A DNA stretch of 42,501 nt. Origin: an uncultured Mucilaginibacter sp. Lineage in GTDB: Bacteria; Bacteroidota; Bacteroidia; Sphingobacteriales; Sphingobacteriaceae. Location of the stretch: contig CAITEP010000032.1 in assembly GCA_903891475.1 (NCBI GenBank), forward strand, positions 1 to 42,501, given 5' to 3'. Of the stretch, positions 14,842-22,240 are shown piece by piece. The notes below the pieces were generated by a model. That model was not told the origin of the DNA. It made no database searches and saw only the letters and a program-made list of their open reading frames with translations. The translations under genes and the position numbers were made by a program. Within the stretch, counting starts at the first letter, position 1. Each line of letters starts with the position of its first letter.

Positions 14842-15654
14842 TTATTTTCCCACTGCTGTTATACGGTTTTTCAATTGTTTTATTTCTTCTTCCATAAATG
14901 CAACCTGCATAAATTCACGTTTGGCTTTTAATGAGGTTATATAAATGTTTCCTGCATCAACTGAAATGTCCCCCTCGCTCATACATTTAATAATAGCATC
15001 CATAGAGTTGGAAAGGTCTTTTGCGGTTTCTGTTTTGATTTCAATAGGTAATGGCTCAGGTGGGGTTAAATCCCTTTCACGTGGAATAAGGTATTTACAC
15101 AAAGCTTGAATAGCGTTTAAATCCCCTGCTTTAGCAAGCTCAAGCATTTTATTTTTAATGATTTCAAAATCTTCTTTGGAAACTTCGCTCAAGATTTTTT
15201 TATACGGGTTACGATAGCCACGTTTAATTTTGTTTCCTTTAACAAACTTTCCAAATTCATCACGGTCAAGTTCTTGATCCGATTCAATTTTATTTTGAGC
15301 GCCAAATTTAATCTCACCTTGAACGGCAAGTGTTTCGTGTTTTTGTTGGTCCGATTTTTCCGACATCTTGGTATCCTTGTTTGTGTAATCGTTTATGGGC
15401 TTTCCAAAAATATTTTCCCACGTTGGGGATATTAAAGTAATATTTGAAGGTTCTTTTTTTACAATTAATTTTTCATTTTTAAGATGTTTTTCTAATTCCT
15501 TTAATTTTTTCTTATCAGACCATCTTTGTTGATATAACCGTTTTTGGGCTTTTTTTATTTCTTCCTCGGTTAATGGTGAAACTAGCTTTCCGTCGAGCTG
15601 TTTAGTACTAACAATATTTTTGCGTGAATTTCTTGATCCAATAGGCTTACTCAT
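14842..15654 (-). CDS. DUF5681-like phage protein (possible terminase partner)
   Basis: A 270-residue protein. I start it at ATG 15654 (MSKPIGSRNSRKN); a longer frame runs to 15954 but overlaps the divergent gene. Residues 20-100 are a Lys/Glu helical region. The second half has the DUF5681 pattern: RDEFGKFVKGNKIKRGYRNP (a basic 'GxFxxGN' lead-in), then GDLNAIQALCKYLIPRERD, a proline-rich PPEPLPIEI, and a C-terminal helix. DUF5681 proteins occur in phages and are thought to relate to packaging, which makes this a candidate small terminase. It stands alone at the head of the minus-strand region, divergent from the 15737 gene. Confidence 0.55.
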   Translation of the reverse strand: MSKPIGSRNSRKNIVSTKQLDGKLVSPLTEEEIKKAQKRLYQQRWSDKKKLKELEKHLKNEKLIVKKEPSNITLISPTWENIFGKPINDYTNKDTKMSEKSDQQKHETLAVQGEIKFGAQNKIESDQELDRDEFGKFVKGNKIKRGYRNPYKKILSEVSKEDFEIIKNKMLELAKAGDLNAIQALCKYLIPRERDLTPPEPLPIEIKTETAKDLSNSMDAIIKCMSEGDISVDAGNIYITSLKAKREFMQVAFMEEEIKQLKNRITAVGK

Positions 15655-15687
15655 TTTATTCTTTAAAATGTATAAATTTATGATATA

Positions 15688-15716
15688 ATTTAACATAAAA
15701 AATTTGATATTTTCAA
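15688..15716 (-). promoter_or_regulatory. Candidate promoter for the DUF5681-like gene
   Basis: On the minus strand TTGAAA (15711-15716) and TTAAAT (15688-15693) are 17 bases apart, 34 bases upstream of ATG 15654. A plus-strand TATAAT (15684-15689) overlaps it and may serve the divergent gene at 15737, though its -35 is poor. Confidence 0.35.
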
Positions 15717-15736
15717 CTACATAGAAAGTTTTATAA

Positions 15737-16144
15737 ATGGCCTTGTTTAAAACGACGTTTATACAAGAGCAAAAGGTATACACAAACGAAGAATTACTGG
15801 AAGAAATCATAATGATTTTGGATAATGAATTTTCCGATTGGATGTACTTACCTTTTGATAAGCAATATTTTGGTGAAGATCCTTTGTTTGATTTGTTATT
15901 GATCAAAACTTTCAAAAAAAATGTTACAAAATACATTGGAGTAAATAGTCCCAATCCATTGCATAAAGAAAAGGAAGAAATGCTGCAAGTTATAATTGCT
16001 TTAAGCGTTGATGTAGATCACAACAGGAACCACGAAAAAATGCGCGAAGCTGTGGAAAAATGGACTTATCAAGATATTATTACCGACAATCCTAAACAAT
16101 TTATTAACAAGTTAAAGGAAGTCAATAAATATCATGAAAGCTGA
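15737..16144 (+). CDS. Hypothetical early protein (135 residues)
   Basis: An acidic, helical soluble protein starting MALFKTTFIQEQKVYTNEEL. It contains FPFDKQYFGEDPLFDLLL-like aromatic/acidic patches near residues 38-55 and a C-terminal helical region. It opens the first plus-strand early operon, which continues through a tiny membrane peptide, a 117-residue protein and a DUF1064 nuclease, with overlaps at each junction. No family recognised. Confidence 0.5.
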   Translation: MALFKTTFIQEQKVYTNEELLEEIIMILDNEFSDWMYLPFDKQYFGEDPLFDLLLIKTFKKNVTKYIGVNSPNPLHKEKEEMLQVIIALSVDVDHNRNHEKMREAVEKWTYQDIITDNPKQFINKLKEVNKYHES

Positions 16145-16214
16145 CATTGTTTTACTTTTAATGGTTTTGGCTATAACAATTTATGAATTATTTTTTTTAA
16201 AGGAAAATGAGTAA
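16134..16214 (+). CDS. 26-residue single-span membrane peptide
   Basis: The frame begins at an ATG inside the 3' end of the previous gene and ends TAATG, overlapping the next start. The peptide has one hydrophobic stretch (IVLLLMVLAITIYELFFL, about residues 5-22) and a short polar end. Overlaps on both sides argue it is translated. It may be a regulator or small toxin-like membrane peptide; unknown. Confidence 0.45.
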   Translation: MKADIVLLLMVLAITIYELFFLKENE

Positions 16215-16567
16215 TGTCAGACAAACCAACCCTATTAATAGCAGACGACGAAAGACTTAAATTTTCAACTCAGGTTTACAAAAACATTGAAATAGAAAAA
16301 TTAAGCGAAACAGAAATGACAGAATTTCATGAAATGTTATTTGATTTCAGCGTTATTTTTGGTGATTTCTTTAATAAATATAAAGATTTTATTTGTAATT
16401 TAGAATTAAACAATAGAATTGATCCAGTTGCTTTATTTGATTTGACTAAATTTTTAGCAGAAATTGAAATTGACGGAGTATTAAATTATTTGCAATTTTC
16501 GAGGGTTAAAAAACAAAAAAAAATTGGTGAGGAAATACCAATACCAGAAAGCAAAGCAATTAATTGA
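16214..16567 (+). CDS. Hypothetical early protein (117 residues)
   Basis: An acidic helical protein starting MSDKPTLLIADDERLKFSTQ, with several Phe/Asp and Leu/Lys helices, no membrane segment. It starts at ATG in TAATG after the 26-residue peptide and ends in TTGA, which is the TTG start of the next gene. Function unknown. Confidence 0.5.
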   Translation: MSDKPTLLIADDERLKFSTQVYKNIEIEKLSETEMTEFHEMLFDFSVIFGDFFNKYKDFICNLELNNRIDPVALFDLTKFLAEIEIDGVLNYLQFSRVKKQKKIGEEIPIPESKAIN

Positions 16568-16881
16568 ACTATAAACCGATAGTACGCCACAAATTCAGGG
16601 CTAAGCCCACGGAGTTAGACGGCATTAAGTTTAGCTCTAAAAAAGAAGCGGCGTATTATATGCAATTAAAAACGAGACAGTCGGCGGGTGATGTTATTTT
16701 TCATCTTCGACAAGTACCGTTTCATTTGCCTGGCAATGTTAAATACGTTGTTGATTTTGTTTTGTTTAACGTAGATGGAACTGTTGATTTTGTAGACGTT
16801 AAGGGCATGAAAACGCCTATGTACATATTAAAAAAAAAGATGGTTGAAAATTTGTATCCTATATCAATTAAGGAAGTTTAA
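16564..16881 (+). CDS. DUF1064 phage nuclease-like protein
   Basis: A 105-residue protein (TTG start, TTGA overlap with the previous stop; no other start lies upstream of the domain). The sequence RHKFRAKPTELDGIKFSSKK (about 8-27), EAAYYMQL, and VDFVLFNVDGTVDFVDVKG (about 62-80) matches the DUF1064/PF06356 phage family, which has a PD-(D/E)xK nuclease fold: E (28), D (63 or 73) and the VDVKG motif supply the likely active site. Such proteins are found in phage recombination or replication clusters. The family's substrate is not settled, so branch-resolving or single-strand nuclease is inference. The protein ends after a Lys-rich tail at full family length. Confidence 0.7.
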   Translation: MNYKPIVRHKFRAKPTELDGIKFSSKKEAAYYMQLKTRQSAGDVIFHLRQVPFHLPGNVKYVVDFVLFNVDGTVDFVDVKGMKTPMYILKKKMVENLYPISIKEV

Positions 16882-16883
16882 TT

Positions 16884-16964
16884 ATGAATCATGAATTTTG
16901 TTTATATGCTTTAGTTTTAATAGTTTACATAATTTTAATAACAAAGGTTATTTTGTCTAACTAA
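16884..16964 (+). CDS. 26-residue membrane peptide upstream of the Panacea gene
   Basis: ATG 16884 is preceded by AAGGAAG at eight bases. The peptide has one long hydrophobic stretch (FCLYALVLIVYIILITKVIL, about residues 5-24) and is 26 residues. It is short enough to be missed by usual gene callers. It lies 89 bases upstream of a Panacea (antitoxin-type) gene, with only an operator-like repeat in between, so it could be a membrane toxin partner or an unrelated small peptide. Unproven. Confidence 0.45.
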   Translation: MNHEFCLYALVLIVYIILITKVILSN

Positions 16965-16983
16965 TAAAATAAACGTTTGATTA

Positions 16984-17015
16984 ACGTTAAAGCTTAACCA
17001 AGTTTAACGTATTAT
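16984..17015 (+). promoter_or_regulatory. Operator-like repeat and promoter before the Panacea-Dam operon
   Basis: ACGTTAAA (16984-16991) and TTTAACGT (17003-17010) form an inverted repeat with an 11-base centre; TTAACGTTAA (16981-16990) is itself a perfect palindrome. TTAAAG (16987-16992) and TATTAT (17010-17015) are 17 bases apart and could be -35 and -10. A repeat sitting in the spacer suggests autoregulation of the downstream operon. Confidence 0.4.
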
Positions 17016-17053
17016 GTTTAAATCTTATTGGAGGTAGTTTTTAAGAGAATAGA

Positions 17054-17602
17054 ATGATTTATAGTCCTGGTGCTGTCGCTAATTATTTTTTAGAAAAAGC
17101 TTGGAGTAGTTCTCAACAGATTACTCCTATGCATTTGCAAAAACTTACGTATTTTGCAAGTGGTTGGTACATGGCATTACATGATAATGAAAAGACAATA
17201 AAACCACTGATTAATGAGCCTTTGCAAGCCTGGGAATATGGACCCGTGTGCAGCTCCATTTATCATGAGTTTAAAGGTTTTGGCAGCAATCCTATTGCTA
17301 AAAATTATCTCATGAAAGAGCTTGTTGTATCAGATGATTTACAGAATGTTGAGATTAAAACTATGACTATTCCCAAAGATCATAAGGAAATTAGAGAACT
17401 ACTGAACAGTGTATGGGATAGATATGCTAGCTCTTCAGCTTCAAACCTTTCAGCAATGACACATTTCAACGATAAACATAATCCATGGCGGTTGGCGCAA
17501 GAAGAATCGAAAAATGAAGGTATTGTAAGAGGAAAAGAAATCAGTAACTCTCACATAAAAAAATATTTTAAGAAACTTTTAAGCGAGGGAAGAGCTTTTT
17601 AA
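17054..17602 (+). CDS. Panacea (DUF4065 / SocA-like) domain protein, probable antitoxin
   Basis: A 182-residue protein of the Panacea/DUF4065 family. The start YSPGAVANYFLEKAWSS (3-19) and the pattern ITPMHLQKLTYFASGWYMAL (23-42), then QAWEYGPVCSSIYHEF (about 57-72) match the family exactly. Panacea proteins are chaperone-like antitoxins (PanA) of toxin-antitoxin pairs, and also occur alone in phages and islands. The gene is coupled to a Dam methylase (TAATG overlap), and a 26-residue membrane peptide lies upstream. I see no known toxin family next to it. Base composition is less AT-rich than the flanks, a sign of transfer. Function in the phage (host defence block or TA maintenance) is inference. 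Confidence 0.75.
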   Translation: MIYSPGAVANYFLEKAWSSSQQITPMHLQKLTYFASGWYMALHDNEKTIKPLINEPLQAWEYGPVCSSIYHEFKGFGSNPIAKNYLMKELVVSDDLQNVEIKTMTIPKDHKEIRELLNSVWDRYASSSASNLSAMTHFNDKHNPWRLAQEESKNEGIVRGKEISNSHIKKYFKKLLSEGRAF

Positions 17603-18441
17603 TGAGTAATAAAATACCCCCTATCAATTCGTCCTCTTTAGCTTTAGCCAAACCATTATTGAAATGGGCTGGTGGAAAGACTCAGCTTTTAGGAGAGATA
17701 ATCCCTAAGATTCCGCAAAAATATGGACGATATATTGAGCCTTTTTTTGGTGGCGGTGCAGTATTCTTTGCAGTGCAGCCATTAAGAGGGATTATTGCAG
17801 ATAGCAATTCAGAATTGATTAATCTCTATCGTTGTGTTGTAGCTGATGTTGAGGGCCTAATGGCGGAGCTTCGCTGCTATGAAAATACCGAAGAGGTGTT
17901 TTATGCTGCTCGTGCATTGGACGTTACCAAGTTGTCGAACCTAGAGGCAGCAGCACGTACCATATTCTTGAATAGAACATGTTTTAACGGCCTGTACCGA
18001 GTTAATAAATCAGGTCAATTCAATGTGCCGTTTGGTCGATACAAGAACCCAAAAATTATAGATGAAGACTCGCTAAAAGCTGCCTCAACGCTATTAAGTA
18101 ACGCCATTATCATTTGCGGCGACTATAAGACTGTTTTGAAGGAAAACGCTCAAACAGGAGATTTCATTTTTCTTGACCCGCCTTATCTGCCTATATCAAA
18201 GTCTGCTGATTTTAAACGCTACACCAAAGAGCAGTTTTACGAAGAGGATCATCTCGAGCTGGCGGTAGAGGTTAAACGCCTGCATGAGTTAGGCTGCCAT
18301 GTGGTTTTGACAAACTCAAATCATCCTTTGGTGCATGAGCAGTATCGGAAATTTGCCGTCAAAGTGGTAAAAACAAAGCGGTGTATTTCATGCAATGGTA
18401 AAGGTCGAACGGGGGAAGATGTAATTGTCACTGTCGGGTAA
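17602..18441 (+). CDS. dam: Dam-type DNA adenine methyltransferase
   Basis: A 279-residue N6-adenine methylase. It has AdoMet-binding motif KWAGGKTQLL (21-30), EPFFGGGAVF (46-55), an acidic ADSN (67-70), the TCFNGLYRVN loop (126-135) seen in Dam enzymes and the catalytic LDPPY (191-195), followed by the C-terminal block CNGKGRTGEDVIV. The family methylates adenine, usually in GATC. It is coupled to the Panacea gene and has a higher G+C than the phage backbone, so was probably acquired with it. It could protect the phage DNA from host restriction or modulate replication near the origin, where three GATC sites cluster (23846-23898). The target site is inferred from family resemblance. Confidence 0.85.
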   Translation: MSNKIPPINSSSLALAKPLLKWAGGKTQLLGEIIPKIPQKYGRYIEPFFGGGAVFFAVQPLRGIIADSNSELINLYRCVVADVEGLMAELRCYENTEEVFYAARALDVTKLSNLEAAARTIFLNRTCFNGLYRVNKSGQFNVPFGRYKNPKIIDEDSLKAASTLLSNAIIICGDYKTVLKENAQTGDFIFLDPPYLPISKSADFKRYTKEQFYEEDHLELAVEVKRLHELGCHVVLTNSNHPLVHEQYRKFAVKVVKTKRCISCNGKGRTGEDVIVTVG

Positions 18442-18446
18442 TGTCC

Positions 18447-18692
18447 CTATCCTTTTAATTTAAAGAATATGTTCCATAAAAAGTCTACTAAACACGGAAT
18501 ATATTTCCACAATACGCAAGCCATCATGGATAGGCTAGGAGTTCTGTCATCGTGGGCCGGGCAAAGACAACTATAACCATTAGCATTTCCCTTAGCATTT
18601 CCAAGGTTATGAGCAATTCGTTCGATATCTGCTAGTGTTAGAGTGTGCATATTGCTATAGTATAATTGCAAATTGTGATGGGGGAATGTCAT
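18447..18692 (-). pseudogene. Truncated P4-like primase N-terminus
   Basis: An 81-residue frame whose first 57 residues look like the zinc-binding start of a P4-type or CHC2-like primase: LTLADIERIAHNLGNAKG (18-35) then GYSCLCPAHDDRTPSLSM (39-56). The family continues with a second Cys/His half (HCHAGC) and then the primase body. Here the sequence changes to an unrelated hydrophobic tail (VLWKYIPCLVDFLWNIF) and stops. The junction is near 18525, five to six codons before the loss of similarity. The start is real: GGAGGAAC before ATG 18692 and an ATGA overlap with the AlpA-like gene. So it is a remnant of an element, not a working primase. Confidence 0.65.
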
Positions 18693-18931
18693 ACAGTTCC
18701 TCCATTATTTTTTGATTCTCCTTTATCTGATGTATTGTTAAACAACCTGGCTGATAACCATTTTTCAACATCTTCCGAACGGTATCGGATGGCTCGTCTT
18801 CCTAAACGTATAAAGGGTGGTGTATCACCTGAAATCCGTCTTGCTTCCCAAAACCTGGTTGTAAATCCTGTTCGTTGGGCAAGCTGCTCTGTTGAAAGCA
18901 GCGTATCTTGATTTAAAAAAGGTTTCTTCAT
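18689..18931 (-). CDS. AlpA-like excisionase/regulator
   Basis: An 80-residue small HTH protein. The segment LLSTEQLAQRTGFTTRFWEA (11-30), then RLGRRAIRYRSEDVEKWL (42-59), is typical of the AlpA/MerR-like DNA-binding family in P4-type elements and genomic islands. There it activates excision and other genes. It has an AGGAG ribosome site and overlaps the primase remnant by ATGA, the layout of P4-like satellites and islands. No integrase is in the window, so its original role has been lost or shifted. C-terminal residues are disordered and Asn/Gly rich. Confidence 0.65.
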   Translation of the reverse strand: MKKPFLNQDTLLSTEQLAQRTGFTTRFWEARRISGDTPPFIRLGRRAIRYRSEDVEKWLSARLFNNTSDKGESKNNGGTV

Positions 18932-18943
18932 ACTTATAATCTC

Positions 18944-19147
18944 CTAAAAAATTGCTTTCCATGTAATTTTTACTAATTCAGCTATTAATTTCAAAAAAAA
19001 TAACAGGGGAAAACTTAATGCAATAGATAATACAGGTATTAAAAAAGCTAGAAGCATCCCAAATCCCATGGGATTAAATGTGGGGTCGTCTTGTGGGTAA
19101 TCTTCTATATTATTTTTCAACCATTTAACTATTTTTTTTAACGTCAT
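18944..19147 (-). CDS. Small membrane protein, two spans
   Basis: A 67-residue protein. Residues 1-25 are soluble (MTLKKIVKWLKNNIEDYPQD), then a Pro/Gly break, then about 35 hydrophobic residues (MLLAFLIPVLSIALSFPLLF and FLKLIAELVKITW), enough for one or two membrane spans. Its start lies in the 3' end of the upstream gene. It could be a holin-like or superinfection-exclusion protein; no family is recognised. Confidence 0.5.
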   Translation of the reverse strand: MTLKKIVKWLKNNIEDYPQDDPTFNPMGFGMLLAFLIPVLSIALSFPLLFFLKLIAELVKITWKAIF

Positions 19148-19427
19148 GTTTTTTCATCAAAACTTTTTTTAATTTTTTTAAATCTTTCATGTAATAATAC
19201 ATATAATTTTTATAAATAGCTTGTCCTTTGATTAAAATTCTTTTTTGACCTTTAGTAAGTGAGTTATAAAATTCTTCATCATCAAATAAACTATTTAAAG
19301 TATCTATTGTTTCATTATAAAGACCTTCTATTTTACTTAACCTATAAATATGAACTATAAAAGCTTGATCTTCAGGAACTGTATATTCACCTATGTTTAC
19401 GACTACTGCCACTTTGTCATCATTCAT
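19125..19427 (-). CDS. Unknown early protein (100 residues)
   Basis: It starts MNDDKVAVVVNIGEYTVPED and has a Tyr/Lys-rich C-terminus (KNYMYYYMKDLKKLKKVLMKK). Helical, soluble, no motif. It overlaps the membrane-protein gene downstream by 23 bases and starts four bases after the upstream gene ends. Part of a minus-strand group of four small genes at 18944-19948. Confidence 0.45.
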   Translation of the reverse strand: MNDDKVAVVVNIGEYTVPEDQAFIVHIYRLSKIEGLYNETIDTLNSLFDDEEFYNSLTKGQKRILIKGQAIYKNYMYYYMKDLKKLKKVLMKKHDVKKNS

Positions 19428-19431
19428 ACAA

Positions 19432-19722
19432 TTATCCTTCGATTATTTCTTTAATTCTTTCAAATTTAAGAAGTTTTAAATCGTCGTCATCTTCTTTTTT
19501 TTCTGGTTTGACTACATTTAAATGCATCAATTCTTTTTCAATTTGTGAAGTGGTTATTTTAATCATTATTATTGATGATTCTATTTCGTCAAATTCAAAA
19601 TTTTGTAATGTTTGAATATTTCCGTTTTCGTTATCTATTTTTAAAACTTTATGGAGCAGTTCGCTTGTAAGCGCAGCAAGCTTTGTGCAAAGCTCGTCCA
19701 TTTCTTTTGTCCTTATAAGCAT
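19432..19722 (-). CDS. Unknown early helical protein (96 residues)
   Basis: Starts MLIRTKEMDELCTKLAALTS. The start is supported by AGAGGA eight bases upstream, even though it overlaps the 3' end of the 19649 gene by 74 bases. The C-terminal half is acidic/Lys rich (KKEDDDDLKLLKFERIKEI). Helical, no membrane segment. Function unknown. Confidence 0.45.
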   Translation of the reverse strand: MLIRTKEMDELCTKLAALTSELLHKVLKIDNENGNIQTLQNFEFDEIESSIIMIKITTSQIEKELMHLNVVKPEKKEDDDDLKLLKFERIKEIIEG

Positions 19723-19948
19723 TTAATTTCCTCTTGAGTTGCATATTGGTTTTTATGTTTTTTTTCAATATTTTTAATGAATCAATCAAATGTTCTAATT
19801 CATCAACCATGTTATTTTGTAAATCCATATTAAATGTGTAAGTTGTACAATACCAATGATCAAAAATATTGTTTTTCATGGTATCTAAACTTTGTTTTAT
19901 TTCACTCAATTTTTTAAAAATTAAATCATCTTGTGTATCTTCTGACAT
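19649..19948 (-). CDS. Unknown early protein (99 residues)
   Basis: Starts MSEDTQDDLIFKKLSEIKQS and is helical with a Cys-containing centre (DHWYCTTYTFNMD). The final 26 residues come from the frame that overlaps the next gene, so the native end is plausible but not strongly supported. First gene of this minus-strand cluster. Function unknown. Confidence 0.4.
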   Translation of the reverse strand: MSEDTQDDLIFKKLSEIKQSLDTMKNNIFDHWYCTTYTFNMDLQNNMVDELEHLIDSLKILKKNIKTNMQLKRKLNAYKDKRNGRALHKACCAYKRTAP

Positions 19949-20057
19949 TTTTAATCCTTACATTTTTTTTTAAAGATATCACATAGTAAAATCTTTACAA
20001 GATAAAAAAAAATTTATAAAATATTTAAGTAATTTAACTTTTAACAAGGCCTAAAAA

Positions 20058-20288
20058 ATGAGATATTCCAAATATGCTAAAAAATTCCCTGATAAAAAAA
20101 ATACAAAAACAAAAGCTGATATTATTGATTCAAAAACCAAAACTGGCGATTGGGTTTTAATGATTTTAAAATTATCATGTTTTTTAATGATTGTTTATTT
20201 TGTAAAAAGTTTTGTTGACCCTAAATATAGCAAACAAATAATTAATAATTATGATAAAAAAGAACAAATCGTGCCTATGGGTGAGTAA
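20058..20288 (+). CDS. Small membrane protein, one span
   Basis: A 76-residue protein with a basic N-terminus (MRYSKYAKKFPDKK), then one hydrophobic span (VLMILKLSCFLMIVYFV, about residues 33-49) and a charged end. It is coupled to the next gene by TAATG. The mapping of a single span and short tail suggests an anchor or regulator; no family recognised. Confidence 0.5.
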   Translation: MRYSKYAKKFPDKKNTKTKADIIDSKTKTGDWVLMILKLSCFLMIVYFVKSFVDPKYSKQIINNYDKKEQIVPMGE

Positions 20289-20683
20289 TGTCAGATGATT
20301 TTAACGTGGTCGATATTGCACCACATTTAAAAAATAAAAAAAAACAACATGAACCCGAAAAATTAACTCAAGAACAATACGAGCAACTTGCAGGGAAATT
20401 GGTACTTTTACAAAAAGAAATGCACCTACTTATTAATGGATATTTTCAATGGATTAATGAATTTCCCGAACTAAACATTCAACATACGAGATTATTACAT
20501 TTTGTAAAATTGTTACAAGCATCGGAGTTTGTAAGTTATGAAAAAAACCCAGTCAAAATTGCAAAAATTATTATTCCAAATTTATTAAAAAAAAGAAGAA
20601 ATGAATATTACGAAATTATATTTATTGCTTTTTTTATTTTTATTTCAATTTTAACTTTTATATACTGCCTCTCAATTATTTAA
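20288..20683 (+). CDS. Unknown protein with a C-terminal membrane span
   Basis: A 131-residue protein: residues 1-100 are soluble (starts MSDDFNVVDIAPHLKNKKKQ, with a Lys/Gln helix), and the end is a hydrophobic stretch (IFIAFFIFISILTFIYCLSI, about 111-130). It lies between a small membrane protein and the ERF gene in one plus-strand operon. A tail-anchored protein is likely. Function unknown. Confidence 0.5.
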   Translation: MSDDFNVVDIAPHLKNKKKQHEPEKLTQEQYEQLAGKLVLLQKEMHLLINGYFQWINEFPELNIQHTRLLHFVKLLQASEFVSYEKNPVKIAKIIIPNLLKKRRNEYYEIIFIAFFIFISILTFIYCLSII

Positions 20684-20698
20684 AGGAAATCAAAATTT

Positions 20699-21553
20699 AT
20701 GACTAAAGATATCGACTATCAAATCAAACAAGAAACCGAAGATAAAATGTTAAATAACGTAGTGGAAATGAAAACCCTACAATTAACTACTGCTTTAGAA
20801 GTTCAAGAACCAATTACAAACAACGCTGAGAACATTTACACTGCATTTTTAAAAGCGCAAAAAGAAATCCCCGACATTCCTAAAAACAAACATGTAAAAA
20901 CACCGTATATGAACTATTCATATTCTGACACGCCTATGGTTATTAAAACAATTGTCCCAGTACTAAACAAATATGGAATTATTTTTTATTCTTATCAACG
21001 TGAGGATAAACCAAATTTTCTAAGGGTTAATATTATGCATGCTGCCTCACAAACAGTGATGTTTACTGATGTTGAATTGATAGGAAAGATTCCAACAACA
21101 AAAGATGAAAAAGGCAAAACTATTCGACTTTCTGAAGAGCCAGTAATTGCGAGTATGCAAGATTTAGGCAGCAGCATCACATATGCGGAGCGTTACGGCC
21201 TTTTATGTTTGACGGGTCAATCTCCGGGAGAATATGACGATGACGCTGCTAAAGTATCAGAAAAAGCACAAAACAATTTATACAAGAAATATGATACGAA
21301 CCAAAATAATGATATGAACCAAAAATCTGATCAAGTTGTTTCACATGTTCCTAAAGCAATAGTGGTTGAAAATGAGGCTGAACATACCCCAATAGTAAAA
21401 GCCGAACTTTTACAACTTTGGATGATTAAAAAAGCTACAGCGATGAAAGTTAATAAACCTGCAGCCGAAAAAATTATGCGAATGATTCATCCTGACACAA
21501 AGGCAATGGATTCAGATATGTGTAATGCTAAAAACTGGTTGTCAACGTTGTAA
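20699..21553 (+). CDS. ERF-family single-strand annealing protein
   Basis: A 284-residue protein of the ERF superfamily. The signature MQDLGSSITYAERYGLLCLT (153-172) followed by GEYDDDA (177-183) matches the ERF core 'QxxGSxxTYxRRYxLxxxLGixxxxDDDA'; the region 65-110 (TPYMNYSYSDTPMVIKTI, then KYGIIFYSY) matches the N-terminal part. ERF proteins anneal complementary single strands in phage recombination and replication, as P22 Erf does. The C-terminal 90 residues are variable, with a charged linker and a short helical domain. It lies in a plus-strand early operon with two small membrane proteins upstream and a MarR-like gene downstream. Active site residues are not defined for this family. Confidence 0.85.
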   Translation: MTKDIDYQIKQETEDKMLNNVVEMKTLQLTTALEVQEPITNNAENIYTAFLKAQKEIPDIPKNKHVKTPYMNYSYSDTPMVIKTIVPVLNKYGIIFYSYQREDKPNFLRVNIMHAASQTVMFTDVELIGKIPTTKDEKGKTIRLSEEPVIASMQDLGSSITYAERYGLLCLTGQSPGEYDDDAAKVSEKAQNNLYKKYDTNQNNDMNQKSDQVVSHVPKAIVVENEAEHTPIVKAELLQLWMIKKATAMKVNKPAAEKIMRMIHPDTKAMDSDMCNAKNWLSTL

Positions 21554-21598
21554 ATATTGCTTTACAATTGAATTAAATTTTTAAAACTAAAAAGTGAA

Positions 21599-22081
21599 AT
21601 GATTAACAACGAACAATTAAATTTTTATGAAAACAAAAACTTAAATATTGAGCAATATTTAGAAATTTTTAATAAATTAAGTGATATCAACACTAAATTT
21701 CAAAATTTAATCAATTTGGGAATACGTAAAAAAAACGTTTCTATAAATAACGGTTACAGTTGTTTTTTATTATATAAATTATCACTTACTAATCAAAACA
21801 GCTCAATCAGCATGTTTTTAAAATCAAATCATATTAACCGAAATATGTCGTACACTTTAAAAACGTTGATTGAGTTGGGATTTATTACTTTATCAGCAGA
21901 TGAAACAGACAATCGTTGCAAGATTATATCCCTCACTGAAAAAGGGCTTGATATTGCTAATACACTCAAAGATCTTTTAAATACGCACATGTCAAAATTT
22001 GAACCAGAATTTGTTAAAGAATTAATTTCAAATCTTGAAAATGTGAATAATATATTTAATGTTTTAGAAAAAGACCTTTAA
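21599..22081 (+). CDS. MarR-family winged-helix regulator
   Basis: A 160-residue regulator. After an N-terminal helical segment (1-60), the winged helix runs about 65-120: a recognition helix NRNMSYTLKTLIELGFI (about 80-96) and the wing DETDNRCKIISLTEKG (101-116), the classic MarR 'DxRDxRxxxLxLTxxG' block, then dimerisation helices to the end. It binds palindromic operators as a dimer, but its target here is not seen. It follows ERF in the same operon, which ends with the terminator at 22143. Phage MarR proteins can control early/late switching; this is inference. Confidence 0.7.
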   Translation: MINNEQLNFYENKNLNIEQYLEIFNKLSDINTKFQNLINLGIRKKNVSINNGYSCFLLYKLSLTNQNSSISMFLKSNHINRNMSYTLKTLIELGFITLSADETDNRCKIISLTEKGLDIANTLKDLLNTHMSKFEPEFVKELISNLENVNNIFNVLEKDL

Positions 22082-22142
22082 AATTTTTTTTAATTATGAC
22101 ATTATGTAGTTGCATTTAGTTACTCATTCTAAATGATCGCTA

Positions 22143-22180
22143 ATGGGTGGCCTCCCCTTCTCTGGCCACCCATTTATTTT
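22143..22180 (+). terminator. Terminator after the ERF-MarR operon
   Basis: A perfect 10-base-pair stem, ATGGGTGGCC (22143-22152) with GGCCACCCAT (22164-22173), an 11-base loop, then a T-rich stretch. It lies 62 bases after the MarR stop. GC-rich stem in AT-rich surroundings. Confidence 0.75.
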
Positions 22181-22210
22181 TTAAAAAAAGCCGTAAGCTA
22201 GCAGACAGCT

Positions 22211-22240
22211 TATATATTGGTTTATAAAAACCAATATATA
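22211..22240. repeat. 13-bp AT-rich hairpin with a four-base loop
   Basis: TATATATTGGTTT (22211-22223) and AAACCAATATATA (22228-22240) pair perfectly with a four-base loop. The stop codon of the 22222-22368 gene lies in it. On the minus strand it may end the membrane-peptide message; a further T run at 22183-22189 follows a short stem (TAAGC/GCTTA) on the same strand. Confidence 0.6.

Noticed and set aside
15655..15954. Longer N-terminus for the DUF5681-like protein
   Set aside because: Would overlap the divergent gene and both promoters; the extra 100 residues are AT-type noise.
16984..17015. att-site for the imported segment
   Set aside because: No matching direct repeat at the other end near 18.93 kb, so the repeat is better read as an operator.
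19649..19722. Frameshift between two overlapping early genes
   Set aside because: The downstream gene has its own strong ribosome site, so overlap without frameshift is simpler.
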